Shown one piece after another: positions 11,381 to 23,365 of a stretch of DNA of 64,000 bases. The translations under genes and the position numbers were made by a program. The notes beneath the pieces are model-generated. The model saw only the letters and a program-made list of their open reading frames with translations, made no database searches and was not told the origin of the DNA. This DNA comes from Lentinula raphanica. Lineage: Eukaryota; Basidiomycota; Agaricomycetes; Agaricales; Omphalotaceae. Location of the stretch: contig JANVFP010000021.1 in the NCBI GenBank assembly GCA_027919835.1, forward strand, positions 930,001 to 994,000, given 5' to 3'. The stretch's first letter is position 1. The number at the start of each line of letters is the position of its first letter.

Positions 11381-13184
11381 TCAAAACCTTCCGTCAACCG
11401 AACTATTCATGCTGAAACGACTTCCATGACTCGCAGTGCGTCGAGAACCAAGACCTACGAGTTTCGCCATGGAATTCTCCCTCGAAACAGTCCTAGGACT
11501 CGGACTACGTCTAGGCTGTGAGGTTCTCACAGACGGAGGTACTCCGACCAGCACTGCTCTCTGTGGTTGGACCAACGCGAACGAATTCTGCATTGCTTCA
11601 GGCGTGATGGGAGAAAGTGTCCCCGATTCAGGACGCAGGATGGATCCCATCGATTCGGGAGATTCAGACAACGGCTTGTCAGATTGTTCTGCTAGGATAG
11701 AAGAGTCCGCGAAAAACGATGGGGGATTATGTGGTACGTCCGGAGCTGCACGGTCTCTCAGGGACATTGTAGTGTTGGGATGGAGAGCCGGTGGAGGAGA
11801 AACCGGTAGAACCTCATAGCTGTCGTTCGAGCGCGCACTACGCGGGGAGTGTAGTCCTGATACATCTACAGAAGTCCCACCGGTTGCTGCGATGTTGAGC
11901 ATTTTTTCAATGTTACTGGAAGAAAGCAAATTGGCGGATTGAAGACTGGCTCTCAAGGACCGGTGCAAGTTCTCGGGAAGATTCTGGGTTCGACTCTGTC
12001 GTTCTGTCGAATTTCTCCGGATGTACTCCCAGGAGATGCTGGTTCGAGGATAGTCGCTGATGGTAGGGGAGTACTTTTCTGATACGTATATTGGTTCTTT
12101 GACATATCGACCTTCTGTGTAGCCTGGATAGCCGAAGAATGGAGGAGGTGGGACAGGTCCTTTCTCTTTCGTTGTGGGCAGATATGGGGAGGGTTGTCGT
12201 TCCATTCGGCTGCCGTCAAAATCAATCGTGGAAATGACCCGTCTCCGTCTTCGTCTCTCTCGGATTACAAGCCACCCCATAGGAATTGCTAGTAGAACGA
12301 CCGCCCCAAGTCCAACGCTCAGTCCAATGATTGTACCCCTGATAAGGTGGTGAGTATACAGACAACCAGTTTCATCAGCGCGAACGTTACGTACTTGGAG
12401 ATGCCCGGAGATTTTGTGTCAGATTTGGATTGAGACGTGTTCTGATCTGTGTGATTGGATTTTGGGAAGCACGCAGTGGAACTGAAGGCATCTCCTTGAA
12501 CTGAGAAATATTTGTTGAGCGGCGAGGGCAATATCGAAGGAGAGGAAACTCACCTGTCAAAAGGGGACTTGTTTGGTTTTGACCACCATCAGTTGCAATA
12601 AAGTTCAATATGATCTGACTCTGCCGGATAGCTGCAAGGTTGTATGTTGCGGTATTGTTGAGAGACGAAGTGATATTGAGAGGATACGCCTGTCCTCGCG
12701 GATTGAACAGTTCCACGATTGGGGGGCTTCTACCACTATAAGTGACTGCAAAGTCTTCGCACTGAGATAAGTTGGCTGGATCCTGGATCTCGAACGAGGG
12801 AGTGAACGTCGTTTGAGGCAGACATGCCGTATTCCGTGGAGAAGCCATATTGACATCAAATATGTCAGATACAGAAGATATACTGCCAGAAGGAGAAGAG
12901 ACTGTGGCAATGAACTCTGTGTTGGCTGGGATAGGCAGAAAAGTGACGTTGACTCCAGTCGAGTTTGCGGTGTAACTCGGGAGAGGGATCAAGCTAGGAG
13001 TCGAATTGAATGGCAATATCTGCAATGAAAGTGGAACCTGCTGTAGGGAAGAATTGAAATGGCCAAGGAAGGATATGAAGACTGGCTCGCATTCTGTAAC
13101 CTGGGAAATATTGAGTTTGATAGAGGAAAGGGCAGCCTGCGGTCCCCAAGAGAGAATGCTGAGCAGGCAGAAGAGAAGGAACAT
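11381..13184 (-). CDS. Secreted type I single-pass membrane protein, Agaricomycete-specific type
   Basis: Three exons are inferred: 13184-12554, 12500-12395 and 12338-11381, giving 564 residues. A signal peptide starts at MFLLFCLLSILSW. The next about 220 residues form a lumenal or extracellular domain with many N-glycosylation sequons (NIS, NSS, NST, NVT, NLS, NIT, NNT, NQT, NHT) and several Cys. One transmembrane helix follows (GTIIGLSVGLGAVVLLAIPMGW), stopped by RERRRRRR. The cytosolic tail of about 280 residues is Ser/Pro-rich. This architecture is common among unnamed mushroom membrane proteins, perhaps wall sensors, but that role is a guess from layout only. Confidence 0.78.
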
Positions 13185-13594
13185 TGAAAATAAGGATAAA
13201 AAAGAGGGGAAAGAGCTAAACCATACAAAGTCCTGCCCAAGGACGACGGACTAGCCGCACAAGAGAATGCGAAGGTAAGAGTTGGAAAGGAAGAGAACCC
13301 GACAAGTGAATTTATTCGGTGCGCTGTGCGAACTTTACAACGCGACATACGGAAAAATTGGAAATCAATTGTCATCTAGACCTTGACCTTGTTCTGCACT
13401 TATCCTTGAGCTTGTGTCTTCAACGATGGACCAATACGCAACCTAATTTCTGAAAACCTACCTGGCAGAGAGCTTAGAACTTTTGAACAGCCTTGGACAT
13501 CAATTGTGGCGCACGTGAAAGAATTACCCCGCATTCAACTAGATTCAACTTGAATTCTTCTGTAGATCCGAAGCTCTCTTTCATTCGAACCACC

Positions 13595-15551
13595 ATGCTT
13601 CGACGCGCAAGCTTTGCCTTTAGACCCAACGTCGTTCGTCGAATAGCCTCTCTCTCTACTCATTCGCTTGGCCGTCTTCCAAACACTCAATCTCCAATCG
13701 TTTCCAAACCTCATTTCTTCAATTCGGTCACAGGCGATAGTAGCGAACAGATACCCGCGTTTCGTTTGTTGGATGGTACTGGCGTCCCCATAGATGGAGC
13801 TGAACTACCTGATGTGCGTATACAGGCAGCTTGCTCTCTGTCAGGCCTCATCTCCCGTTCATCAACAGCTGGACGAGGCGTTCGCCAGAAAACTGTGAGT
13901 GTCATCTTTGCTTCGTCTGTCGCAAGTTATCACTTACCTTACCTATGTTTATCACCTATGTTTATCAGCTACGAGCATATGCAACTTCTTCCAAACCTCG
14001 ATAACATCTTGTACAACGTTCAGAGACAGGGAAAAATATCCTTCTATGTACGCTCGCAGTCTGAACTGTCATGGCTGTATGATATTCACCGACTCTCCAA
14101 TTGAATTCAACAACAGATGACTGCTGTGAGTTCATTTAAACGCTCAACCTCCCTGAAACTCAGCTCATGTCGTCAAGTATGGTGAAGAAGCCACGATAAT
14201 CGGTTCAGCAGCAGCTCTCGCAAACGACGACGAGTATGTATCTCCCCCAGTTTCCTTCGTACGGCTGCTCACGACATGCAGGGTCCTAGGTTCTGCAACA
14301 TCATTCATGAGCACGTTACCTCTTCTTACCTTGAAACGTAGGCCAGTATCGGGAAATGGGCGTTCTTCTATGGAGGGGTTTTGGTCTTGATAATGTCATG
14401 GCACAATGTTTCGGGAATCACGAGGACACATCAAGTAAGGGGAGACAGATGCCTGTGGTGAGTCTTGCAAGTTGCTATACACAACGCCCTACCGCGTTAT
14501 CTCATAATCCCCCTAGCATTTTGGTTCTCCCAAACATCATTTCCACACAATCTCTTCGCCTCTTGCCACGCAAATACCCCAAGCAGCCGGTGTAGCTTAC
14601 GCTCTTCGACGCTCGCCAGAGCGATCGAACTCCGTTGCTGCGTGTTTCTTTGGAGAAGGAGCTGCATCTGAGGGTGGTATGTTTGTCGATACTTTTGAAA
14701 CGATGGATTATCATGAGAGGTGCTGACTTTAGTGCAGATTTCCATGCTGGTTTACTATTGGCCTCAACAATTCCCTCACCGGTCGTGTTCATTGTTCGGA
14801 ATAACGGTTTCGCCATCAGCACTCCAAGCTCTGAACAATATCATGGTGATGGTATCGCAAGCCGTGGACCCGGATATGGGATTGACACAGTATGATGCTG
14901 CACAGGAATACGCTACAATTGCTGATACTTATAACATTAGATACGTGTTGACGGAAACGACGTTCTCGCAGTACTGGCGGCAGTACGAGAAGCGCGTAGT
15001 CGATGCTTGGAACAAGGTCGGGCAGTCCTTGTTGAGTGCATGTCATACCGGTAAGGTTCTCTTGCCCTGCATATATTTCTCACTCACGACCAATGAGCTG
15101 TTCAGAGTCGGACATCATTCCACTTCCGATGATTCCTTCGCCTACCGAGCTCGGTCAGAAGTCGAGGACCGTAAACGTATAGACAATCCTCTTGTGCGAT
15201 TCCGACTGTTCATGGAAAGTCGCGGATGGTGGGATACTCAAGCTGAAGAAGAACTCAAGACTCGTCTTAGAGTCGACGTGTTGAAGGCATTCAAACATGC
15301 AGAAGTGCAGAGCCGTTGGGAGTTGAGTGAGTTGTTTACAGATATATATGCAGGGGAAGAACCATGGAACATCGTAAGTGCAATGTTTCACTGTATTGAG
15401 TTGTTCTGCTTGACTGACCAGCGACGTTGATTAGCGGGAACAGAGAAACGAGTTAAGCCGATTGTTAAAGAAGTATGGCAAAGATTGGGAGCCTTGGAAG
15501 CGGGAGTTACACAAATTTAAAGCTGAAGGTAACGATCTAGTCAAAGAATAG
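13595..15551 (+). CDS. BCKDHA: Branched-chain 2-oxoacid dehydrogenase E1 subunit alpha (mitochondrial)
   Basis: Twelve exons are inferred: 13595-13813, 13869-13894, 13969-14047, 14117-14125, 14178-14233, 14282-14289, 14342-14457, 14517-14676, 14738-14889, 14941-15050, 15106-15373 and 15435-15551. They give 439 residues, the size of the family. The Arg/Ser-rich, acid-poor N-terminus ([16 protein letters not shown]) is a mitochondrial presequence. Diagnostic blocks are [34 protein letters not shown], the thiamine diphosphate motif running from GEGAASEGD to VRNN, and [12 protein letters not shown] with the regulatory phospho-Ser region. E1 decarboxylates the 2-oxoacids of Leu, Ile and Val and acylates lipoyl E2. 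The internal exons of 9 and 8 nt are needed to restore the conserved FYMTAYGEEA and DDEVLGQYREMG blocks. Without them the gene looks broken. No beta subunit lies nearby. Confidence 0.93.
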
Positions 15552-15683
15552 ACAAGTTCATCATCCATCACTGTAATGGTATCATTACTGCATGCATAAC
15601 TGTAACTAATGTGTACATGAATACAGGATGATCTCTATGTAAGGGTGGACATACACGAATGATGTTACAACTGAAGCTGATAA

Positions 15684-16841
15684 TCAATGACCATGACCAA
15701 GCAGCGAGCCCAAGAAGAAAGGAAGAAAGATTCCAAGGATTGTGAGAGATAATCTTCCCTTCTCACTCATTTCAGAATTGTTTGCCTCTGAATGGTGAGA
15801 AACCAGTGTCGCCACATTCAGGAACGTTCCACCCTATGAAAGGACCATGTTTAATAATCTTGCAAACGAAATCAGGCTGGACATACGGATAAGAGGAGTG
15901 CGATTCCTGGCCAGTCTGCGTGCTCTGAACCACCAAAGAAGCTGAGTGCAGAATAAGAGAGTATAGCAGCAATAGGAGTGGATGCACTGAAGATAGCTAG
16001 GTGCTTTTTGCAGTCAGGTCTTGAGAGAGAGGTAGCGAGAAGCGAAGAGGTGAGGGCCAAAGATGTAGGCACTGCAAGAGAACCAATGAACACACGTTCC
16101 ACCTGGACCTTGGCCCCAAGCATAAGCATAAGACGCACGTTTATGTATGATGATCGCTAGAAACACGATAACAGAAAGACTAGACGAACCCGTAGCTTCA
16201 TTAGAGGGAAAGAAAGAAACGCCGAGAGCAAACCCATCCGCGAGACTATGGATGACTAGACCAAGAGTGAGAGGGATGGCTTGGATCTGACTCGATGAAG
16301 ATTCTTGGTGTATGCCAGCTGTTGAGCGATTCGGCATTCCTTGTTCTCCTTCTAGTTCACCAAGCTCGGCATCGAATTGGACTTCGGATGAATTATCGGG
16401 TTTGAAGCTCGATGCTGGGTTTGAGCCAGAAGCAGGAGAGTGAGAGTGAGTAGAGAAGAGTTGTTCGATTACGAGCATGAATGTGAAGCCGCATAGGAGA
16501 GCAAGGGCAACGCGAGAAGTAGCTATTTCTGATGATGGATGAGCGTCTGCAAGAGCTTCAATTCCTCTGGGGATCGATGTTCGATTAGTATCCAGTCTCA
16601 GTGTGAAGCATAAGAGACGCGCACTCTGGAATAATTACGCCTAGAGCTGTCCCAAGAAGTAGTCCAGATCCTAGCGTTGTCAGGCGCGCAAGGTGACTTT
16701 CTGGATAGCCCAGGTCAAAATTGACAACTAAACGGATGCCAGAAGATATCCTTAACTTGAGAAAACAAAGGATAAGGGAAGCATTCCACATCCGAAAGAG
16801 GAGGCTCCAAGCAGAGCGACCATCATGAGGAGACCGAACAT
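15684..16841 (-). CDS. ZIP-family metal transporter, ZIP9 (SLC39A9)-like
   Basis: Five exons on the minus strand are inferred: 16841-16757, 16700-16625, 16566-16139, 16071-15887 and 15833-15684, giving 307 residues. The order of helices matches ZIP9: MFGLLMMVALLGASSFGCGM, then TTLGSGLLLGTALGVIIPEG, then VIHSLADGFALGVSF with the metal-site His and Asp, then IIIHKLPTSLALTSSL, and a C-terminal hydrophobic segment ending HGH. The cytosolic loop between helices 3 and 4 carries a short His/Ser stretch. ZIP9 relatives move zinc into the cytosol from the Golgi or secretory system; location here is inferred. The first intron donor is a weak GTTAAG. The 5' part of this gene is duplicated as a fragment at about 20305-20640. 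Confidence 0.87.
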
Positions 16842-17263
16842 ATTGTTTGAGGAAAGAGTGCTAGTGAACGTTTGAACGCATAGACGCGTGAAGCTTTGAA
16901 GACGCGTGAGAGCCCATTTAAGCGCCGACGTACTCGCACACCTACGACCTCCTACGACGTACAATGATTCCTCGATTTTCGTTATTTTTCTTTCCGTTGA
17001 TTCAGACTACTGCCATATACCGTGTCGCAGAAGACATGATGCATTTTGAAGGAAGATCACAAAAGTGAGCAAGAAAGTAGTGCATTAATGTGATTCTTAA
17101 AGTCTTTTAGTTCTCGAGGCTGTTCAACGTTCTTCATCTCATCCCGGCCCTCCTAGCCACTAGTACATAATTTTCCTCCCTCCCTTTTGTAGTATTCGTC
17201 TGCGCGGTGGTGCATATATAGAAGAGGTCGATGATTTTAGAGAGTCGCGGTAGTAGGCCATAA

Positions 17264-19435
17264 CTACCCCATAGTAACATCCGTTGGGCCCATGATAATC
17301 CCTCTGTTCAAAGGGCCTCGTCCTGTGTCACTTGAATTTGATGGCCCGATAGAACTCGAAGAGAGATAAATGTGTGTCTGGAAGGCGGCAGGACGTATGT
17401 TACGTTGTGAGACGTCGTGCGACCCGTTCATGTCAACATTGTCGACAGAGTTTGCAGGAGATGTGTGTTTCCTTTTCTTCAGAGCAGAGGCACTGGTGCT
17501 GGAGGATTCTGCCATCTTTAATTCAGCGAACGATGCCGTAGGGGTAACTGGGGTCGTTACTTTTCGTTTGGAGGTGCCGATGTTTGGCGATTGCTCGTCC
17601 CCTTCCTCCTTGTATAGCCGTTTCCTCTTCACCTTGGCCGGTATGACGTGCCCCGCCTTCTTCTCCAGCTTCTTGATATAATCGACAAGGAAAACTCCGA
17701 CGCGATGGTTCATGCGAACGTCGTGAAAGTGTTCACGAACTACATGTCGCATGTTGGAGATTGCTGTACTGAGCTCGCGCCGAGAATATTGTGATTCTTC
17801 AGGAGGCAAGACACCATGGACGAATATAAGGAGCGGAATGAAGACCATTTCGGCCGGAGAGACCTGAATAACTGTTACTCAACTTAATCATAGTTGATTA
17901 TCATAAGAATCTCACCTTTTTGTACTCTCTGAAGGGTGCTGAATACTTCGACGATGTGGCCAGTTTCACAAAGGTATTATAAACCTCTTCAACCTGCGCC
18001 TTCATATCTGCAGGCATCTCATGTGAGCCTGTACAATTCATGTATCAGCCAACGCTGGGCGGCTCGAAGTTTGAATCTTTCCCTACCTCCCAGCCACTTC
18101 TCCATACTGGACAGCGGTCCATGATCTTTAACATCCTCTGGGTCTGAAGCCCACTTTTCTATGCAAAAGACAGCATGTGAAAAGCAACGAAAGTCTCCTC
18201 CTCGGGTTGTTGCCCAAGGAATGCTGCCCAGAGTGGTATCCGTAACATAGTAGTCAAGCAATTTTCGGATGAACTTTGAGCGGGGGGTACTGATGGCACC
18301 CAATTTCTCAGAAGGTTTTAGAGCAACACCTTGTTGTACCCTCTGCATAGTATCATCTCGGCTCAGTTTCTATTGAGACCAAGTGTTAAGAAATCCTACC
18401 TTGAATATGTCTCTTTCATTTGCATTAGTCAATCCTGTATATTCCACACAAACCATTTGTTTGTTGGCAAACATCGTCCGCAAACGTTCGGGAAGCAACT
18501 CCTTGTTTTTCTTCTTATCATCAGTTTCGGCAATTTTGTACCAATACTTTTGCCCTGTTATCCTTTTGAATGGTCATCTGTCAATAGAAAACATGTTACT
18601 GATAGTGAGTCCAGACATACGGATCCCGATCTGTGTGCCATTTTATTCTTTAGTTGGTAACATATGATTAGAGAATAAGACTGACGTGGTATCTTAGCAC
18701 AGAATGGAGGTGAGAAATGAATGTCAAAGTCACAGCTCAAGGAAAGTTGGGGCTTACCAAACCATCCATGAATCTTTTGATAGATCATGATGTTACAAGT
18801 GATTCCACAATGATAGAAGAAGAGTTGAAGATGGTCACCATAGAGACATATACTAGTAGGGTGCTAAGAACTCACAGCTGAATACTCGTTAATCGCTGTT
18901 TACCGTCGATGCAAGTACGATGTTCATAGCCATCGTCATCAATTGATACAGCTAGAGGAAGCAGTAATGATCAACAGCTGACAACAGGTGAGACCAATGC
19001 ACTTATATTTGGACAACATACCAAAGATGATCGGCGGAATGTAATAATTACGATATATGGAATCAATAAGCCCTGTTTGTTTCTCTTTGGTCCAAACAAC
19101 ATCTACAAAGTTTGTGTTCTGAGCAGGAAGGCTCTGAAAACAGTAGTGACTCTAACACTCACCTCTTTGATATTCTGGGGACAGGTCAATGTCAGAGCTG
19201 TAAATCTGATCTGTGGCATGAAAATTTGAGAAATTTGAGATGGAATAGCCAAACAGTTCTTACCATAAAGTGCACGCGCAGTGTAAGTTGTTGCTCTGGG
19301 AGGCACCAAAGCTTCAATGAGTTTGTATTCTGATTCCACCTTGTGGTTAGTTCTAGTATGAGATGTTGTCCCATTGTCAGAGACTTCATAATCGACATCG
19401 TATACAACGTCAGTAAGCTCTGAATCAGACGACAT
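17264..19435 (-). CDS. DUF262 (ParB/GmrSD-type) protein, copy A
   Basis: Eleven exons are inferred: 19435-19264, 19210-19163, 19102-19022, 18951-18876, 18773-18758, 18692-18686, 18630-18621, 18562-18400, 18342-18087, 18028-17916 and 17863-17264. They give 513 residues with consistent phases. The N-terminal 150 residues show the DUF262 signature: DIDLSPEYQRDVVW, then DGYEHRTCIDGKQRLTSIQ, a ParB/Srx-like fold with the DGQQR-type motif. The 7- and 10-nt exons encode IPHRD, needed for the conserved FMDGLIPHRDP block. A helical middle follows, then a basic and Ser/Thr-rich tail of about 110 residues (KRKRLYKEE). In bacteria DUF262 is the NTP-binding, nuclease-coupled half of type IV restriction enzymes such as GmrSD. 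The role of the expanded mushroom versions is unknown. Confidence 0.83.
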
Positions 19436-19832
19436 CAGAGCAGTAAGGGAAAGATTGAAGGAGTGTTGGTCCTTGGAGGAAGAGAAAAAGAAGGATAGTG
19501 AACAAATTAAAATGTCTGGGAAGGGTCACAAAAACATCTGATCACTATTGATTACCAAAGCTCTTCATTTAGTCATGAAACGTGTTCAATGGCTATGCTC
19601 ACTGCAACATGAGCCTTGAAGCTTCTGAAGATCTGAAGCTTGAAGCTTGAGGCTCAATCACTGACAAAGATGTTGGCCAATGATCAACAAAATTTCAGTT
19701 TGACACAACGAGATAAATTGATACCAAGAGACATCGGCGATGATCAAACTACACTTATGATTGTGCATACATACAAGGAACAGTTGTCCAAATGCCAGGA
19801 GTAAGCAAAGAAGATATTCGCACTGGGATTGA

Positions 19833-20300
19833 TTACTGAGCAGGAGGTGGTCGCCTTAGTATAACGGGATTTCCGCTCGCTGGATTGAGCCTTTTCTGAA
19901 GCGTATCATCTCCTGTGGAATCAGGAGCAGGCCGTTCAGCAGCACCCTGTAAGATTCCGCCGCTCAAAGGTTGTGAAGAATCTGAGGATTATTTCGCACC
20001 CCTTCCAGCGCCAGCTACAGCACTGTCAGCACCACGTGCGCCTCGAATAATGCCTCGTACCACAGCTGCCTGCCCACCGCGTCCACAGCCAACTCCAGGC
20101 ATTGACACCGTTGTAGAAGAGGAAGGTGTTGCGCTCGTAGTAGATGAGTCAGAAGGTTTTTGAGGAAGTGCGGTCTTTGTGGAAGGGCCTGCCACTGTAG
20201 AAGATGCCGCGGAAGCATTAGAAGACATAGACGGACTCTGGGCCCTGGGGAGGTGGGGGTTTATTGGGAAGAGGCGTTTGTTTCCAAGCTTGGATTTAGC
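19833..20300 (-). pseudogene. Truncated 3' fragment of the TPR/Mlp1-like gene
   Basis: The minus strand reads as the last part of the TPR-like protein, ending in LRRPPPAQ and stop just like 23366, and extends back to the KPPPP linker. It has small deletions and frame changes relative to 23366-23845, and no upstream coding part. It is the inner remnant made by the tandem duplication. Confidence 0.85.
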
Positions 20301-20304
20301 CTAA

Positions 20305-20640
20305 ATGTCAAGCATAAGAAACGGACATTCTGGAATAATCACGCCGATAGCTGTCCCAAGGACTCAGTAATCCAGATCCTCTAGTGTTGTCAGACGGGCA
20401 AAATAACTTTCTGGGTAGCTCAGGTCAGAATTGACAACTGTACGGATGGAAGATATCCTCAACTTGAGAGAACACAAGATAACGGAAGCATTCCACATCC
20501 AAAAGAAGAAGCTCCAAGCAGAGTGACCATCATGAGGAGACCGAACATATCGTTTGAGGAAAGAGTGAGCGCTAGACGCGTGAAGCCACGCGTGAGAGCC
20601 TAGGCCCTAGAGGCCATCTAAGCGCCTTACCCCTAGTAGA
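20305..20640 (-). pseudogene. Truncated 5' fragment of the ZIP transporter gene
   Basis: This matches 16603-16960 (ZIP exon 1, intron 1 and exon 2) with many substitutions and small indels, including CTCTGGAATAATTACGCC versus CATTCTGGAATAATCACGCC. No downstream transporter exons follow, so it cannot encode a ZIP protein. Confidence 0.8.
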
Positions 20641-20889
20641 TTTCATTCATTTTTTTCTTTATTTTTCTTTTCATTGATTACTGTATCGCAGAAAACATGA
20701 TACATTATGAAGGGAAATCACAAAAGTAAGCAAGCAAGTGGTGCACTAATGTGAGTCTTTTGGTTCTCAAGGCTGCTAGGAGGGCCGACAGGGGACCCCT
20801 CTCGGCCCTCCTAGTAGCCACTGCTATTACACAACACCCCCCTCCCTGTGATAGGTTATGATATATAGACGAGTTGCAGCAGGCCATTA

Positions 20890-23028
20890 CTACCCCATGA
20901 TAACATCCCTTGAGCCCATGCTAACTCCTCTGTTCAAAGGGCCTCGGCCTGTGTCACCCGCATAAGTTGACGGTCCGATGGAGTTCGAAGAAAGATGGAT
21001 GTGTGTTTGGAAGGCGGCAGGTCGTATGTTACGTCGTGAGACGTTGCGCGAACCGTTCATGTCAATATCGACGTTTGCAGGAGATGTCTGTCTCCTTTTC
21101 TTCGGAGCAGATGTATTGGCACTGGAGGATTCTGCCATCTCCAGTTCATCGAACGATGCCGTTGGGGTATCTGGGGTCATTACTTTTCGTTTGTCGGAGG
21201 TGTCGGTGTATGGCGATTGTTTGTCCTCTTCCTCCTTGTACAGCCGTTTTCTTTTCATCTTGGCCGGTAATGCGTGACCTGCCTTCTTCCCCATTTTCTT
21301 GATGAAGTCAACAAGAAACGCTCCGACACGATGGTTCATGCGAACATCGTGAAAGTTTTCACGCACTGCATGTCGCATGTTGGAAATTGCTGTACTCAGC
21401 TCGCGCTGAGAGTATCGCAGCTCTTCGGAAGGCAAGACCCCGTGAGCGAATATAAGAACTGGAATGAAAACCATTTCGGCCGGCGAGACCTGGAATACTG
21501 TTATTCAATCTCATCATACAGTTTCCATATGAATCCTTCACCTGTTTATACTCCCTGAATGGTGCCGAATACTTTATCGATGTGGCTAGTTCCACAAAGA
21601 CATCATAAACCTCTTCCACCTGGGCCTTCAAATCGGTGGCTACCTCATCTGGGCCTGTATATATCATAGTATAAGTCAGCTAACATCAAACGGGCTCGAA
21701 CCTTCTCATGCTCCTACCTCCCAACCATTTCTCCAAATCAGGCAATGCCCCTTGATCTTTGACATCTCCTGGGCTAGAAGCCCATTTTCCAATGCAAAAG
21801 ACAGCATGAGAAAAGCACTGTTGAAAGTCTCCTCCTTGAGATGTTGCCCAAGGGATACTGCCCAGAGTGCTATCCGTAACATAACGATCAAGCAGATTAC
21901 GGATAAACCGTGAACGAGGAGTACTGATAGCACCCAATATCTCAGGACTCGGCTTCATGGCAACACCTTGTAGCCTCTGATAGAATTCTTGATTGAATTA
22001 CCACTGCCAACCAGTCACGGTGGAACAAGAGTATCAAGACACTTACTTCGAAGATATCCTTCTCAATTGCGTCAGTCAATCCTGTATATTCTACACATAC
22101 CATCTGTTTGTTAGCGAACAATGTTCGCAAACGTTCTGGAAGCAACTCCTTTGTTTTGGTAGTATCACCCGGCGCATGGGTAATTTTGTACCAATATCTT
22201 TGACCTGATATCCTGCCACTAGTAGTCAATAGATATCATATTTACAGCAGGTACAGGACATACATATCCCGATCTATACATCATTTCCATGTTTAACGTT
22301 TAGTGTTGGTGACAATTTGCTAAGATAATGAGACTGACATGGTATCTTAGCGCGGAGGTGAGGATTAAAATATAACATTCAAATCTGGCAAGTGAGTCAT
22401 GAGCTTACCAGACCATCCATAAATCTGTTGATAATTGATAGATGAATGTTACAACTTGCAAAGCGCAAGATAGAAAAACTTACAACAGGATACTCGTTAA
22501 CCGCTGTTTACCATCAATGCAAGTACGATGTTTAGAGCCGTCGTCACCAATGGATACAGCTAGAAGAAGTGATCAGGAGGTGACACTAATTTTGAACATC
22601 TGCAGTGATGAACACACCAAAGAGGATCGGCGGGATGAAATGATTGTGATACACGGAATTAATTAAACATATTTGTTTCTCTTTGGCCCAAACAGCATCT
22701 ACCGAGTTTGTGAAAGCAAAAAAGCACTCAGAGCAGCGATAATTTCACTCACTTCTGTGATATTCTGGGCAGAGGTCAATGTCAGAGTTGTGGATCTGTT
22801 CTGTGAAAAAAAAATTAGAAATTTTGTGTGATGGAATGAAGCCTCACAAATCCTACGATACAGATCAAGCGCAGTGTAAGTTGCTATTCTAGGAGGCTTC
22901 AAACTTCCTTGCGTAAGTCTGTGAACAAACTCCGTTGACTTCCGGATCGAATCGAGCTTATCGGAGCCTGCATGGTCATCATCGAATTCCGAGAGGTCGC
23001 TCAGTTCGAGTTCAATATCAGAAGACAT
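20890..23028 (-). CDS. DUF262 (ParB/GmrSD-type) protein, copy B
   Basis: Eleven exons mirror copy A: 23028-22857, 22800-22753, 22698-22618, 22559-22484, 22424-22409, 22345-22339, 22273-22264, 22212-22047, 21976-21718, 21654-21542 and 21489-20890. They give 515 residues. Exon sizes are the same as in copy A except +3 nt in two exons, so the frame is under constraint or the duplication is recent. DGKQRLTSI is kept. The first motif has changed from EYQRDVVW to EYHRNAVW and DDDGYEHRT to GDDGSKHRT, and the first donor is a less usual GTAGGA. It may be a diverged or weakened paralogue. The tail is the same basic Ser/Thr-rich type as in copy A. Confidence 0.78.
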
Positions 23029-23365
23029 CTGGAGGAGTAGGGAGTGACTTGGAGGAAGAGAACAAAGGATTACTTAGTCTTTAGAACTTTGGGTTACATA
23101 ATTGTAAGGACCCTGATTACTTATGTAATACTACTATATTGGCAACACAACTCAACAACGACAGAGGAACCTCAGAGAAATCTTGGCCACGAAGTACTTC
23201 CAAGCCTTCGCAAGACATCAAATGATACTGAGTCTATGAGGCATTGGCAATGATCAGACTACATTTATGATACATACAAGGAAGGGTTCATGCGATATGA
23301 TATAGCAGTCCACAAATGCCAGAAATAGAGGGAAAAGCCAAAGAAGAGATTAGCAATAGGATAGA

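Larger units (their letters stand above)
16603..20300. repeat. Tandem segmental duplication, copy A
   Basis: This unit runs from inside ZIP exon 2 through DUF262 copy A to a fragment of the 3' end of the TPR gene. It matches 20303-23845 in order and orientation, with coding parts better conserved than spacers. Both breakpoints fall inside genes. Confidence 0.85.

Noticed and set aside
14890..14940. Apparent deletion of the RVDGND block in the BCKD E1-alpha gene
   Set aside because: A regular 51-nt GT-AG intron here restores [18 protein letters not shown] in full, so the gene is intact.
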